From: Compostimonas suwonensis
GTDB taxonomy: Bacteria > Actinomycetota > Actinomycetes > Actinomycetales > Microbacteriaceae
DNA: 64,000 nt
NCBI RefSeq assembly: GCF_002797855.1
Contig: NZ_PGFB01000008.1
Coordinates: 44,301-108,300 of the forward strand
Reading direction: 5' to 3'
Positions 42,757 to 50,290 of this stretch are shown in pieces. The notes beneath the pieces were generated by a model, which was given only the letters and a program-made list of their open reading frames with translations, made no database searches and was not told the DNA's origin. A program made the translations under genes and the position numbers. Numbering within the stretch: the first letter of the stretch is position 1; the number at the start of each line of letters is the position of its first letter.

Positions 42757-44142
42757 ATGCCAGCGCGCCCCCGGCCCCTCTCGCGCGTCACGGCGTTCGT
42801 GCGCCGGCTGTGGGCGGGCACCCCGAAGCCTCCGCCCGCCTCCCCCGACGCCGAGGTCGATCCCGCCGTCGTCTCGATGCTCGGCGGTCTCGGCGTCGCG
42901 ATGCTCGAGACGAGCGCGGCGACCAACGACGTCGAGGACACCCTCGAGATCATCGCGAACGCATACCGGGCCACAGGCGTGCGGGTCGTCGTGCTGCCCA
43001 CCCTCGTCATCATCCAGCTGCCCTCCGGGACGGCCCAGCGCATCGCTGTCGAGTCGGTGTCCGGCGGCTCCCTGCGGCTCGATCAGGCGGGCGCGATCGC
43101 CGCGATCGTCGAGAAGACGTCGAGAGGCGGCATCCCTCCCGAGCAGGCGCTCTCCGAGATCGCCGCGGTGCGGGCGTCCAAGCCCCGTTTCGGGCTCGCG
43201 ACGAGCATCCTCGGCAACACGATCCTCACGACCGGGTTCGGGCTCGTGCTCAACCCGACCCTCGCCGCCATCCCCGCGTACGTGATCCTCGGACTCGTCG
43301 TCGGCTGCCTCATCGCCCTCGCCTCCCGGTTGCCGACCCTCGCGAGCGCTCTCCCCGTTCTGGCGGCGTTCCTCGTGACCGTGCTCACCGTGACGCTGCT
43401 CGCCGGGCTCACGGGCGAGGAGCCCCTGCGGGTCATCGCCCCCGCTCTCGTGAGCTTCCTCCCCGGGCTCACGCTCACGATCGCCGCCGTCGAGCTCACG
43501 AGCAACCAGGTCATCGCGGGAGCGAGCCGTCTCGTCTACGGCACAGCGCAACTCGTGCTGCTCGGCTTCGGCGTCTACGCGGCGGTCGCGATGACGGGAG
43601 CCCTGACCGAGGGGAGCTCGTCGCCGGGGCTCGGCCCGTGGTCGCCGTGGGTCGGGGTCGCCCTCACCGCGATCGGCTACGTGCTCTACTCCTCGGCGCC
43701 CGCGGGCTCGATGATCTGGATCGTGCTGAGCCTGTACGTGGCATTCGGCGCCCAGGCGCTCGGCAGCATCCTGCTCTCGCCCGAGCTCTCGGGCTTCGTC
43801 GGAGCGCTCGTCGTCGTGCCCGTGTCGCGCCTGTTCGCCCGGGTGCGCAGCGCCCCGCCCGCGATCGTGATGACGCTGCCGGCCTTCTGGCTGCTCGTGC
43901 CGGGCGCCATGGGTTTCATCGGCCTCAGCGAGAGCGCCTCCGACCTCGCCAGCGGCGGGCAGATGTTGCTCAACACGCTGCTCTCGCTGCTCTCCATCGC
44001 ACTCGGCATGCTCGTGGGCACGGGTCTCAGCCGCGACCTCTCCGGAGCCCGTGAGCTGTGGCGCAGGATCCGGACGAGCGAGATCGGAGGGAAAACGTCG
44101 GGGAAGAGCGGGGCCGGGAAGAGCGGGGCCGATCGGGTCTGA
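42757..44142 (+). CDS. thrE: Threonine/serine exporter (ThrE family)
   Basis: A 461-residue inner-membrane exporter. It has a hydrophilic N-terminal domain (about 35-160, with TSAATNDVEDTLEIIANAYRATG) followed by about ten hydrophobic segments, the order seen in ThrE of Corynebacterium. The C-terminal hydrophilic tail carries the repeated unit GKSGA, coded by two 15-bp repeats (44101-44130). Export of threonine and serine driven by proton motive force is the known role of the family. ATG 42757 follows a -10-like box at leaderless spacing. The stop is reiterated by a 10-bp duplication. Confidence 0.92.
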   Translation: MPARPRPLSRVTAFVRRLWAGTPKPPPASPDAEVDPAVVSMLGGLGVAMLETSAATNDVEDTLEIIANAYRATGVRVVVLPTLVIIQLPSGTAQRIAVESVSGGSLRLDQAGAIAAIVEKTSRGGIPPEQALSEIAAVRASKPRFGLATSILGNTILTTGFGLVLNPTLAAIPAYVILGLVVGCLIALASRLPTLASALPVLAAFLVTVLTVTLLAGLTGEEPLRVIAPALVSFLPGLTLTIAAVELTSNQVIAGASRLVYGTAQLVLLGFGVYAAVAMTGALTEGSSSPGLGPWSPWVGVALTAIGYVLYSSAPAGSMIWIVLSLYVAFGAQALGSILLSPELSGFVGALVVVPVSRLFARVRSAPPAIVMTLPAFWLLVPGAMGFIGLSESASDLASGGQMLLNTLLSLLSIALGMLVGTGLSRDLSGARELWRRIRTSEIGGKTSGKSGAGKSGADRV

Positions 44143-44154
44143 GCGGGTCTGAGC
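44135..44154 (+). repeat. 10-bp stop-codon duplication at the end of thrE
   Basis: GGGTCTGAGC at 44135-44144 and 44145-44154; TGA at 44140 (the stop) and 44150. A partial third unit follows. Confidence 0.75.
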
Positions 44155-44183
44155 GGGTCCTCCCTCACCTCCCTCATCTCCCT

Positions 44184-44197
44184 CTCAGAACGACGGA
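44184..44197. repeat. Family B repeat arm (copy 2)
   Basis: CTCAGAACGACGGA matches the left arm of the repeats at 13688 and 47839. It sits between convergent thrE and the DyP gene. A clear right arm is not seen. Confidence 0.55.
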
Positions 44198-44279
44198 CAT
44201 TGTGCGTGATCGGCGTGTCCGCGCCATGACGAGCCCGCGACGAGCCCGTGACGCCTGTCCTCACGCGCCCGGTCGCCTG

Positions 44280-45308
44280 TCAGCCCTCCGCGAGGCCCTC
44301 CAGCACCTCGTTCGAGGGCACGAAGAACGCCGTGCCCGTCACCGCCGTCGAGAAGTCGAGGATCCTGTCGTGCGAGCCGGCCGGGTCGCCCACGAACATG
44401 TTGCGCAGCATGTGCTCGATGACCCAGAGGTCACGGGAGTAGCCGATGAAGTACGTGCCGAACTCCCCCTGCCCCGGCCTCCCGAAGGGCATGTTGTCGC
44501 GCAGGATGTCGCGTTCCACACCGTTCGCGTCGACGATCGTGTTGAGGCTCTTGTGCGACTTCCGCACGGTCCCGCCGCTCGCGCCGGCTGCAACGACCCC
44601 GGCACCCGCACCGGCACCCGCACCGGCATCCGCTCCCGGGTCCGCGTCGTCGAGCTCGACGTTGTCGGCCTTCGTCCGCCCGATGACGGCCTCCTGCTCG
44701 CTCGTCGAGAGCGCGCCCCAGGCGCCCAGATCGTGCAGGTACTTCTGCACGACCACGTAGCTGCCGCCCGCGAAGCCGGGATCCTCGTCGCCGATCAACG
44801 AGGCCTCGAGCATCGAGCGGCCCGTCGGGTTCTCCGTTCCGTCGACGAAGCCGAGCAGGTCGCGGGAGTCGAAGTAGCGGAAGCCCTGCACCTCGTCGAC
44901 GACCGTCACGGAGTCGCCGAGGGCGTTCAGGAGCAGCCGTTCCAGCTCGAAGCACATGTCGCTGCGCTCGGCGCGGATGTGGAAGAGCAGGTCGCCGGGC
45001 GTCGAGACGGCCGTGTGCCGGGCGCCGCGCACCTCCGAGAAGACCCGGAGCTGGGCCGGCCGCGTGCTCTGGCCGAAACGGTCCCAGGCCTCGCGGCCGA
45101 TGCCGACGTTGCAGGAGAGGCGTCCGCCCAGGTCGCGGAAGCCGACGGTGCGCACGAGGCCCCCCAGATCGGAGACGACGTCTCGCACGTGAGCCGCGGC
45201 ATCCTCGCCCTCGGCGATCGTGACCACCAGGAAGACCGCCGCGGTGGAGAGCGGCGCGTTCACGCTCTGCGGCTCGATGGGCACCCGGTTCCAGCTCTGA
45301 TCATCCAT
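44280..45308 (-). CDS. DyP-type heme peroxidase
   Basis: A 342-residue dye-decolorising peroxidase. It shows the GxxDG motif as GFVDGTENP, a candidate proximal heme His in RKSHKSLNT and the distal Arg near RDNMPFG. There is no Tat signal, so it is a cytoplasmic (YfeX/DypB-like) form. Between the VELDD block and the RKSH block is an Ala/Gly run of about 25 residues coded by 6-bp tandem units (44595-44635), which is unusual for the family. The ATG at 45308 gives the typical MDDQSW start. No encapsulin gene or C-terminal targeting peptide is present. Confidence 0.9.
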   Translation of the reverse strand: MDDQSWNRVPIEPQSVNAPLSTAAVFLVVTIAEGEDAAAHVRDVVSDLGGLVRTVGFRDLGGRLSCNVGIGREAWDRFGQSTRPAQLRVFSEVRGARHTAVSTPGDLLFHIRAERSDMCFELERLLLNALGDSVTVVDEVQGFRYFDSRDLLGFVDGTENPTGRSMLEASLIGDEDPGFAGGSYVVVQKYLHDLGAWGALSTSEQEAVIGRTKADNVELDDADPGADAGAGAGAGAGVVAAGASGGTVRKSHKSLNTIVDANGVERDILRDNMPFGRPGQGEFGTYFIGYSRDLWVIEHMLRNMFVGDPAGSHDRILDFSTAVTGTAFFVPSNEVLEGLAEG

Positions 45309-45408
45309 GCTTGACATTCTGCCGTTCCCGGGTGCCGAGTGGGCGTGGAATCCCGCGAGGCACGCACTCGACGGCACCCCGGACGAGGCTCGGACGAAGG
45401 CGAGAAGC

Positions 45409-45453
45409 ATGCGGTACCGCACCCTCGGCACCACCGGAACCGTCGTCTCCGAG
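45409..45453 (+). pseudogene. Remnant of an aldo/keto reductase N-terminus
   Basis: ATG 45409 begins MRYRTLGTTGTVVSE, which is the very typical start of aldo/keto reductases. Similarity stops after 15 residues. The frame then runs on into unrelated sequence and ends at 45534. A purine-rich GAAGGCGAGAAGC lies in front. This looks like the stub left by a deletion. The rest of 45318-45530 holds nothing recognised. Confidence 0.55.
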
Positions 45454-45530
45454 AGCGCTGACGGCAGTTCAGGCCGCCCGACGCCGAGACCGCCGGAACC
45501 GGGCCCGAATTGCCAGACGGCGCAACAGAG

Positions 45531-46556
45531 CTAGGCCGAGTGGGCGCGGAGGAAGTCGATCGTCGCCCGCAGCGCCGTCTGGCCGGCCTCGGTGTCGAGG
45601 TCGAACTGGTACTCGTGCGGCAGGGCGGGCTCCCGGTCGTCGGGCCAGAACAGGGTCGTGACGTCCACCCCGAGCGCGCCGAGCCTCTCGGCGAAGGGCT
45701 TCGCCTGCGAATCGGTCAACGGGTCGCCGTTGCCGCCGCTGAGGTAGGTGGGAGGAAACTCGGCGGTCACGTGGAAGTGCGTCGACATCTGATCCACAGC
45801 CCGTGAGCTCGCGAAGTCGCGGTGGCCCGTGTACGCCCAGATCGACTGGATGTCGCCCCAGCCGAACAGCCCCGTGGCCCCGACGAGCGGCATCACCTGG
45901 TAGATGCCGCAGTTGAGCACGACCCCGCGCAGCTGATCGCGGCGCAGAGCGGGTGTGACGCCGACATCCAGGGCATAGGCGGGGTTGGTCACGAGGGTCG
46001 CGAGCTGGCTCGACAGCTGCGCGCCCGCCGAATCGCCCGCGAGGAAGATGCGGTCGGTGTCGACGTGCAGCCGCTCGGCGTTGGCCAGGAGGTAGGCGTG
46101 CGCGTCGTTGAGCTGCTCGACGGCGGTCGGGTAGCGCCGCTCCGGGCCGAGCGAGTAGTCGAGGCCCACGACCGTGAACCCCTCCTTCGCGAGCAGCTGG
46201 AAGTAGGGGGTGTCGTCGTCTTTGCCGCCCGAGATCCAGGCGCCGCCGTGGGTCCAGACGATGGTGGGAAGAGGGCCGCTCGTGCCCTGCGGGAAGTAGA
46301 CGTCGAGGTGGGCGTCGTCGTCGCCCTCGCGGTACTGCAGCTCGGCGACCCGCTCGATCCCGGCGGGGGCGTGCTTCTCCATCACGAGCTTGAGCTTCGC
46401 GTTGTTGCGCTGGAACACGGCGCGGATGAGGAGCGCACCCGGCCACGGCGTCGCGACGACGGCCAGCACACCGCCCACGACGACGCCGGCGAGCGCGAGG
46501 AGACCGGCCCACGGGGCCACCCGGCGCAGCGCCGAGGTTCGAGCGGGCTGCGGCAT
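45531..46556 (-). CDS. Membrane-anchored alpha/beta hydrolase (esterase, HSL/BD-FAE type)
   Basis: A 341-residue esterase. After a hydrophobic anchor (residues 12-37) comes an alpha/beta hydrolase with the oxyanion-hole motif HGGAW (about residue 104) and the nucleophile elbow GDSAGA (Ser near 175). The catalytic Asp and His are probably in GNGDPLTD and LPHEYQF. The fold matches hormone-sensitive-lipase-like carboxylesterases. GAAGGATC about 8 nt before ATG 46556 supports the start. Substrate unknown; the active site probably faces outside. Confidence 0.88.
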   Translation of the reverse strand: MPQPARTSALRRVAPWAGLLALAGVVVGGVLAVVATPWPGALLIRAVFQRNNAKLKLVMEKHAPAGIERVAELQYREGDDDAHLDVYFPQGTSGPLPTIVWTHGGAWISGGKDDDTPYFQLLAKEGFTVVGLDYSLGPERRYPTAVEQLNDAHAYLLANAERLHVDTDRIFLAGDSAGAQLSSQLATLVTNPAYALDVGVTPALRRDQLRGVVLNCGIYQVMPLVGATGLFGWGDIQSIWAYTGHRDFASSRAVDQMSTHFHVTAEFPPTYLSGGNGDPLTDSQAKPFAERLGALGVDVTTLFWPDDREPALPHEYQFDLDTEAGQTALRATIDFLRAHSA

Positions 46557-46613
46557 GGGCTGATCCTTCGTGACGGGCCCGGCGGCGACGGGCGGGACGA
46601 GTCGGACTCGATC

Positions 46614-47189
46614 CTATCGAGCGACCGGCGCCGAGGTCACGATCCGGTCGACGAAGCCGTAGTCGAGCGCCTCCTCGGCCGTGAACCAGCGATCGCGGTC
46701 GGCGTCGGCGGTGATCTGGTCGAGCGGCCTGCCGGTCTGCTCGCTCGTGAGCTGCGCCATCCGGCGTTTGAAGAACAGGATCTGCTTCGCCTGGGTCTGG
46801 ATGTCTGCGGCGGTTCCCCCGAAGCCTCCGTGCGGCTGGTGCATGACGACGCTCGAGTTCGGCAGGGCGTAGCGCTTGCCGGGGGCGCCGGAGGAGAGCA
46901 GGAACTGCCCCATCGACGCCGCGAAGCCGAGGGCGACGGTCGCGACATCCGCGTGCACGAAGTTCATGGTGTCGTAGATCGCGAAACCCGCGGTTATCGA
47001 GCCGCCGGGCGAGTTGATGTAGAGGTAGATGTCGCGTTCGGGTGCGATCGAGTTGAGGAGCAGGAGCTTGGCGCACACGTCGTTGGCCGAGTCGTCGGTG
47101 ACCTCGGTGCCGAGGAAGACGATACGCTCCTCGAGCAGGCGCTGGAAGATCTGCGGATCGTGGGCCGGGGCGGGAACGGGTTCGCTCAT
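46614..47189 (-). CDS. clpP: ATP-dependent Clp protease proteolytic subunit
   Basis: A 191-residue serine protease subunit that forms tetradecamers and works with ClpX or ClpC. The catalytic triad is visible: Ser in GFAASMGQF (about residue 92), His in MHQPHGG (about 117) and Asp in the ADADRDRWF stretch (about 166). AAAGGACAG upstream of ATG 47189 supports the start. Only one clpP is here and clpX is not adjacent, so this is probably an extra ClpP apart from the clpP1P2-clpX locus. It diverges from clgR, its likely activator. Confidence 0.94.
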   Translation of the reverse strand: MSEPVPAPAHDPQIFQRLLEERIVFLGTEVTDDSANDVCAKLLLLNSIAPERDIYLYINSPGGSITAGFAIYDTMNFVHADVATVALGFAASMGQFLLSSGAPGKRYALPNSSVVMHQPHGGFGGTAADIQTQAKQILFFKRRMAQLTSEQTGRPLDQITADADRDRWFTAEEALDYGFVDRIVTSAPVAR

Positions 47190-47317
47190 CGCGCTGTCCT
47201 TTCTTCGGGGCGGTTCGTCGGGCGGTCCGTCGGGGGCCCGTCGAGGCGGTCCGCGAACCGTTCCTCCATGGTCTGCCGGGCGGGGGTCTCACGGGCGGTT
47301 GTCTGCCCTCGGAAGAA

Positions 47318-47350
47318 CTGCTGACAGCAGAATCTGCCTCGGCGTAGTCT
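47318..47350 (+). promoter_or_regulatory. Candidate clgR promoter with a 13-bp palindrome over the -35
   Basis: CTGCTGACAGCAG (47318-47330) is a perfect 6+6 inverted repeat. Its CTGACA (47321-47326) and TAGTCT (47345-47350), 18 bp apart, resemble a promoter. The position suits autoregulation or control of the divergent clpP. No match to the published ClgR box is claimed. Confidence 0.45.
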
Positions 47351-47394
47351 GGCGGGAACGGAAACCGCCACGATGCAGGAACGGGAGAACACGG

Positions 47395-47802
47395 ATGCTC
47401 CTCCGCCACGCGATCGGCGCCGTGCTGCGGCGTCTGCGACTCGAACAGAACAAGACGCTGCGCGAGCTCGCCCAGGAGTCCCGGGTGTCGCTGCCCTACC
47501 TCTCCGAGATCGAGCGCGGCCGGAAGGAGGCCTCGTCGGAGATCCTCGCGACCGTCTGCCGCGTGCTCGACATCACGATCGGCGCGTTCCTCGACCAGGT
47601 GAGCGCGGAGTTCGAGCGCAGCACCGCGCCCGTGCCTGCGCCCGTGCTCGAGCTCGGCTCGGTGAGCGAGGTGGCCCGTGGCCGCGAGCTCGCGCGCGGC
47701 AGGGGCGGCCACACGGCGAGCACGGCGAGCGTTGTGACCGCGGCGAGCGTTGTGACCGCGGCGAGCGCGGGACGCCTCGACGCCTACCTGCTCGCCGCCT
47801 GA
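47395..47802 (+). CDS. clgR: ClgR-type Cro/C1 regulator of clp genes
   Basis: A 135-residue transcription activator of Clp protease genes in actinobacteria. Residues 5-65 form the XRE helix-turn-helix (IGAVLRRLRLEQNKTLRELAQESRVSLPYLSEIERGRKEASSEIL), nearly diagnostic for ClgR. The C-terminus ends in LLAA, like ClgR of Streptomyces, whose terminal Ala-Ala makes it a substrate of ClpP1P2. Between the two is a Ser/Ala/Val repeat (two 18-bp units near 47720-47765). GGGAG lies about 8 nt before ATG 47395. The divergent clpP makes a feedback loop likely: ClgR activates clpP, and ClpP degrades ClgR. Confidence 0.9.
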   Translation: MLLRHAIGAVLRRLRLEQNKTLRELAQESRVSLPYLSEIERGRKEASSEILATVCRVLDITIGAFLDQVSAEFERSTAPVPAPVLELGSVSEVARGRELARGRGGHTASTASVVTAASVVTAASAGRLDAYLLAA

Positions 47803-47838
47803 GCCGTCTCCTCTTCCCTCCGTCCCCTGGAGCCCCTC

Positions 47839-48056
47839 CTCAAAACGACGGAGATTCTGCCTGAAACGCCCTGTTTCTGCCCGAATCCGCCCATTCTGAG
47901 CAGGATCTCCGTCGTTCTGAGCAGGGCTCGTCGTTCTGAGCAGGACCTCCGTCGTCCTGAGCAGGACCTCCGTCGTTCTGAGCAAGGCCCGTCGTCCTGA
48001 GCAGGACCTCCGTCGTCCTGAGCAGGACCTCCGTCGTGGTGAGCAGGGCTCGTAGG
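47839..48056. repeat. Family B repeat (copy 3) expanded into a tandem array
   Basis: Left arm CTCAAAACGACGGA (47839-47852). From 47897 about seven units of 19 or 21 bp follow, starting TGAGCA at 47897, 47918, 47937, 47958, 47979, 47998, 48019 and 48040 (lengths 21, 19, 21, 21, 19, 21, 21). Most units contain CAGGAC...GTCCTG and so can fold into small hairpins. The array ends at the promoter of the next gene. Confidence 0.85.
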
Positions 48057-48058
48057 AT
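48053..48058 (+). promoter_or_regulatory. -10-like box 6 nt before the gene at 48065 (leaderless?)
   Basis: TAGGAT, then 6 nt, then ATG 48065. No ribosome binding site. It abuts the family B array. Confidence 0.45.
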
Positions 48059-48064
48059 CGAGAG

Positions 48065-48778
48065 ATGGCACGACCCAGCAGCACGATCGTCGTGGTCGGC
48101 GGCTCGGTTCCGCCGGCCGTGCTCCCCGCGCTCGACCGCCTCCCCAACGTCCGGGCGGCGAGCCTGAGCGGCGATGAGGCGCCACCCGCCCGTGAGCTCA
48201 TCGCCCGATCGAGCCTCGCCTACCTCGTGCACGACGCCGACCCGCTCGCAGCCGTCGCAAAAGCCTGGGCCGCCTACTTCGACGACGGCGCCCCCTATGG
48301 CACCGTCGAGGTCGCGGTCGAGGCGGCGCTCGCGTCCCTGCGACGCGGCGACGCCCTCCTGCCCGACTACTTCCTGGTGCTGGATGCCGCCGAGCTGCCC
48401 CAGATCGAACGGCACTGGTGGTTCGGGGTGCTCGCCACCGCCTCGCCCGGTCGCGTCATCCCGGTCGAGCCGGACGCGGCATCCGTTCAGCGCGCGCTCT
48501 CCCGTCTGCCCGACGGCCGGTGGTGGCCCGATCCTCCCGAGGAGTGGCTCCGCGGGCTCGGCCGCGCGGTGCCCGACCGTGTCGGGCTCGGGCTCGGCGA
48601 TGCGGGGCTCGGCGATGCGGGGCTCGGCGATGGGGGTGCTCGGCGATGTGGGAAGCTGAACAGCGGGAATCAGTTCACAACTGTTAACCGTCCTCCCGAC
48701 CGTCCTCCCGCACGACCCCCACCCCTCATGACCACCCCGTCATCACCCCCGCAACCACCCCTCCGAGGAGCACCATGA
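48065..48778 (+). CDS. Protein of unknown function; C-terminus probably altered by a repeat slip
   Basis: I do not recognise this 237-residue protein. The first 175 residues look like a real globular domain (IVVVGGSVPPAVLPALDRLPN, then EVAVEAALASLRRGDALLPDYFLVLD), Leu/Ala-rich with a C-terminal Trp-rich segment. After residue 175 comes a Gly/Leu/Asp repeat coded by 15-bp units starting at 48592, 48607, 48622 and 48638; the last interval is 16. Without that extra base the frame would stop at 48657-48659 after about 198 residues. As it stands, the frame runs on through Pro-rich sequence to overlap the next start by 4 nt. The Pro-rich part also contains an operator-like palindrome, so it is probably not true coding. 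Confidence 0.6.
   Translation: MARPSSTIVVVGGSVPPAVLPALDRLPNVRAASLSGDEAPPARELIARSSLAYLVHDADPLAAVAKAWAAYFDDGAPYGTVEVAVEAALASLRRGDALLPDYFLVLDAAELPQIERHWWFGVLATASPGRVIPVEPDAASVQRALSRLPDGRWWPDPPEEWLRGLGRAVPDRVGLGLGDAGLGDAGLGDGGARRCGKLNSGNQFTTVNRPPDRPPARPPPLMTTPSSPPQPPLRGAP
48591..48650 (+). repeat. 15-bp coding tandem repeat with a one-base slip
   Basis: Core GCTCGGCGATG begins at 48592, 48607, 48622 and 48638. The first three are 15 bp apart, the last 16. Confidence 0.85.
48671..48683. promoter_or_regulatory. Inverted repeat upstream of the MFS pump
   Basis: CAGTTCACAACTG is a perfect 5+5 palindrome about 90 nt before the MFS start. It suggests that 48660-48774 is a control region rather than coding. 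Confidence 0.45.
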
Positions 48779-50217
48779 CCGACACCAGCGGAGTCGGATT
48801 CCGTTCCGAGCGCGGGCCCGTGCTCGTCTCCCTGATGGTGACGACGGGCCTCGTGGCCATCGACTCGACGATCCTCGCGACGGCCGTCCCGTCGATCGTC
48901 GGCGATCTGGGCGGCTTCGCGCAGTTCCCCTGGCTGTTCTCGATCTACCTGCTCGCGCAGGCGGTGTCCGTTCCCGTCTACGCCAAGCTCGCCGACACGG
49001 TGGGGCGCAAGCCCATCATCCTCATCGGCATCGGCCTGTTCCTGCTCGGCTCGATCCTGTGCGGCCTCGCCTGGAGCATGCCCGCGCTCATCGCCTTCCG
49101 CGCCATCCAGGGCCTCGGCGCGGGAGCCGTGCAGCCCATGGCGATCACGATCGCCGGCGACATCTACTCGGTGGCCGAACGCGCCAAGGTGCAGGGCTAC
49201 CTGGCGAGCGTCTGGGCGATCTCCTCCGTCGTCGGCCCGACCCTCGGCGGCGTCTTCTCGGAGTTCACCTCGTGGCGCTGGATCTTCTTCGTCAACGTGC
49301 CGCTCTGCCTTCTCGCCGGGTGGATGCTCATCCGCCGCTTCCACGAGAAGATCGAGCCCCGCACGCACACCGTCGACTACGCGGGCGCGGTGCTGCTCAC
49401 CCTCGGGCTCAGCGCGCTCATCCTCGCGGTGCTCGAAGGCGGCCAGGCCTGGGCCTGGGACTCCCCGCAGAGCATCGGCGCCTTCGTGCTGGGCGGCCTG
49501 CTGCTCGTGGCCTTCGTGCTCGTCGAGCGCCGTGCGGCCGAGCCGATCCTGCCGCTGTGGGTGTTCTCCCGGCGCTTGCTGCTCACGACGACCTTCGTCT
49601 CGCTCGGGGTCGGCGCGGTGCTCATCGGGCTCACCTCCTACGTGCCCACCTACCTCGAGGGGTCGATCGGCGTCACCCCGCTCGTCTCGGGGCTCGCGCT
49701 CGCGGCGCTCACGATCGGCTGGCCGATCTCGGCCTCGCTCTCGGGGCGCTTCTACCTGAGGATCGGCTTCCGGCTGACGGTCCTGCTCGGAACGGCCTTC
49801 GCCGTCGTGGGCACCCTGCTGCTCGCCCTCACCGCCTCCACCCCGAGTCTCGTGCTCGTCGCGGTGAGCTGCTTCGTCGTGGGGCTGGGCCTCGGCCTCG
49901 CCGCGACGCCGAGCCTCATCGCCGCCCAGTCGAGCGTGCCGTGGAACGAGCGCGGCGTCGTGACCGGCACGAACCTCTTCGCGCGATCGATCGGCAGCGC
50001 GGTCGGGGTCGCGATCTTCGGAGCCATCGCGAACTCGATCTTCGCGGCATCCGACACCGCGGAACAGGATCCGGCGACCGTCGTCTCCGCCTCGCTGAGC
50101 GTCTTCGTCGCGGTCGCCGTCTGCGCGGTGCTGAGCATCGTCGCGGGCCTCGTGATGCCCGCCGCCCGCGTCGAAGACGTCGAGCACACCGGGCAGTCGC
50201 CGGTAACCGGGAGATGA
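48775..50217 (+). CDS. MFS drug/proton antiporter (DHA2, 14-helix type)
   Basis: A 480-residue pump with fourteen hydrophobic helices. DHA2 marks are LVSLMVTTGLVAIDSTILATAVPSI in helix 1, the motif-A loop AKLADTVGRKPIILIG, and motif C in GPTLGGVFSEFTSWRWIFFVN. Such pumps export hydrophobic drugs, dyes or metabolites. GAGGAG about 5 nt before ATG 48775 supports the start. No regulator gene is adjacent; the inverted repeat at 48671-48683 may be a control site. The 4-nt overlap with the preceding frame may not be functional. Confidence 0.9.
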   Translation: MTDTSGVGFRSERGPVLVSLMVTTGLVAIDSTILATAVPSIVGDLGGFAQFPWLFSIYLLAQAVSVPVYAKLADTVGRKPIILIGIGLFLLGSILCGLAWSMPALIAFRAIQGLGAGAVQPMAITIAGDIYSVAERAKVQGYLASVWAISSVVGPTLGGVFSEFTSWRWIFFVNVPLCLLAGWMLIRRFHEKIEPRTHTVDYAGAVLLTLGLSALILAVLEGGQAWAWDSPQSIGAFVLGGLLLVAFVLVERRAAEPILPLWVFSRRLLLTTTFVSLGVGAVLIGLTSYVPTYLEGSIGVTPLVSGLALAALTIGWPISASLSGRFYLRIGFRLTVLLGTAFAVVGTLLLALTASTPSLVLVAVSCFVVGLGLGLAATPSLIAAQSSVPWNERGVVTGTNLFARSIGSAVGVAIFGAIANSIFAASDTAEQDPATVVSASLSVFVAVAVCAVLSIVAGLVMPAARVEDVEHTGQSPVTGR

Positions 50218-50290
50218 CCAGCAGCTGACCGGAGAGTGAACGTCACGTCGAGGTCTGGCGCAGTCCCCGACCGCGTGCGACGCTGAGAGC

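Noticed and set aside
44280..45308. Encapsulin cargo
   Set aside because: No encapsulin gene and no C-terminal targeting peptide.
47190..47394. Classical ClgR binding box
   Set aside because: No match to a CGC-n-GCG inverted motif of published form could be made with confidence.
47839..48056. CRISPR array
   Set aside because: Units of 19-21 bp are contiguous with no unique spacers and no cas genes.
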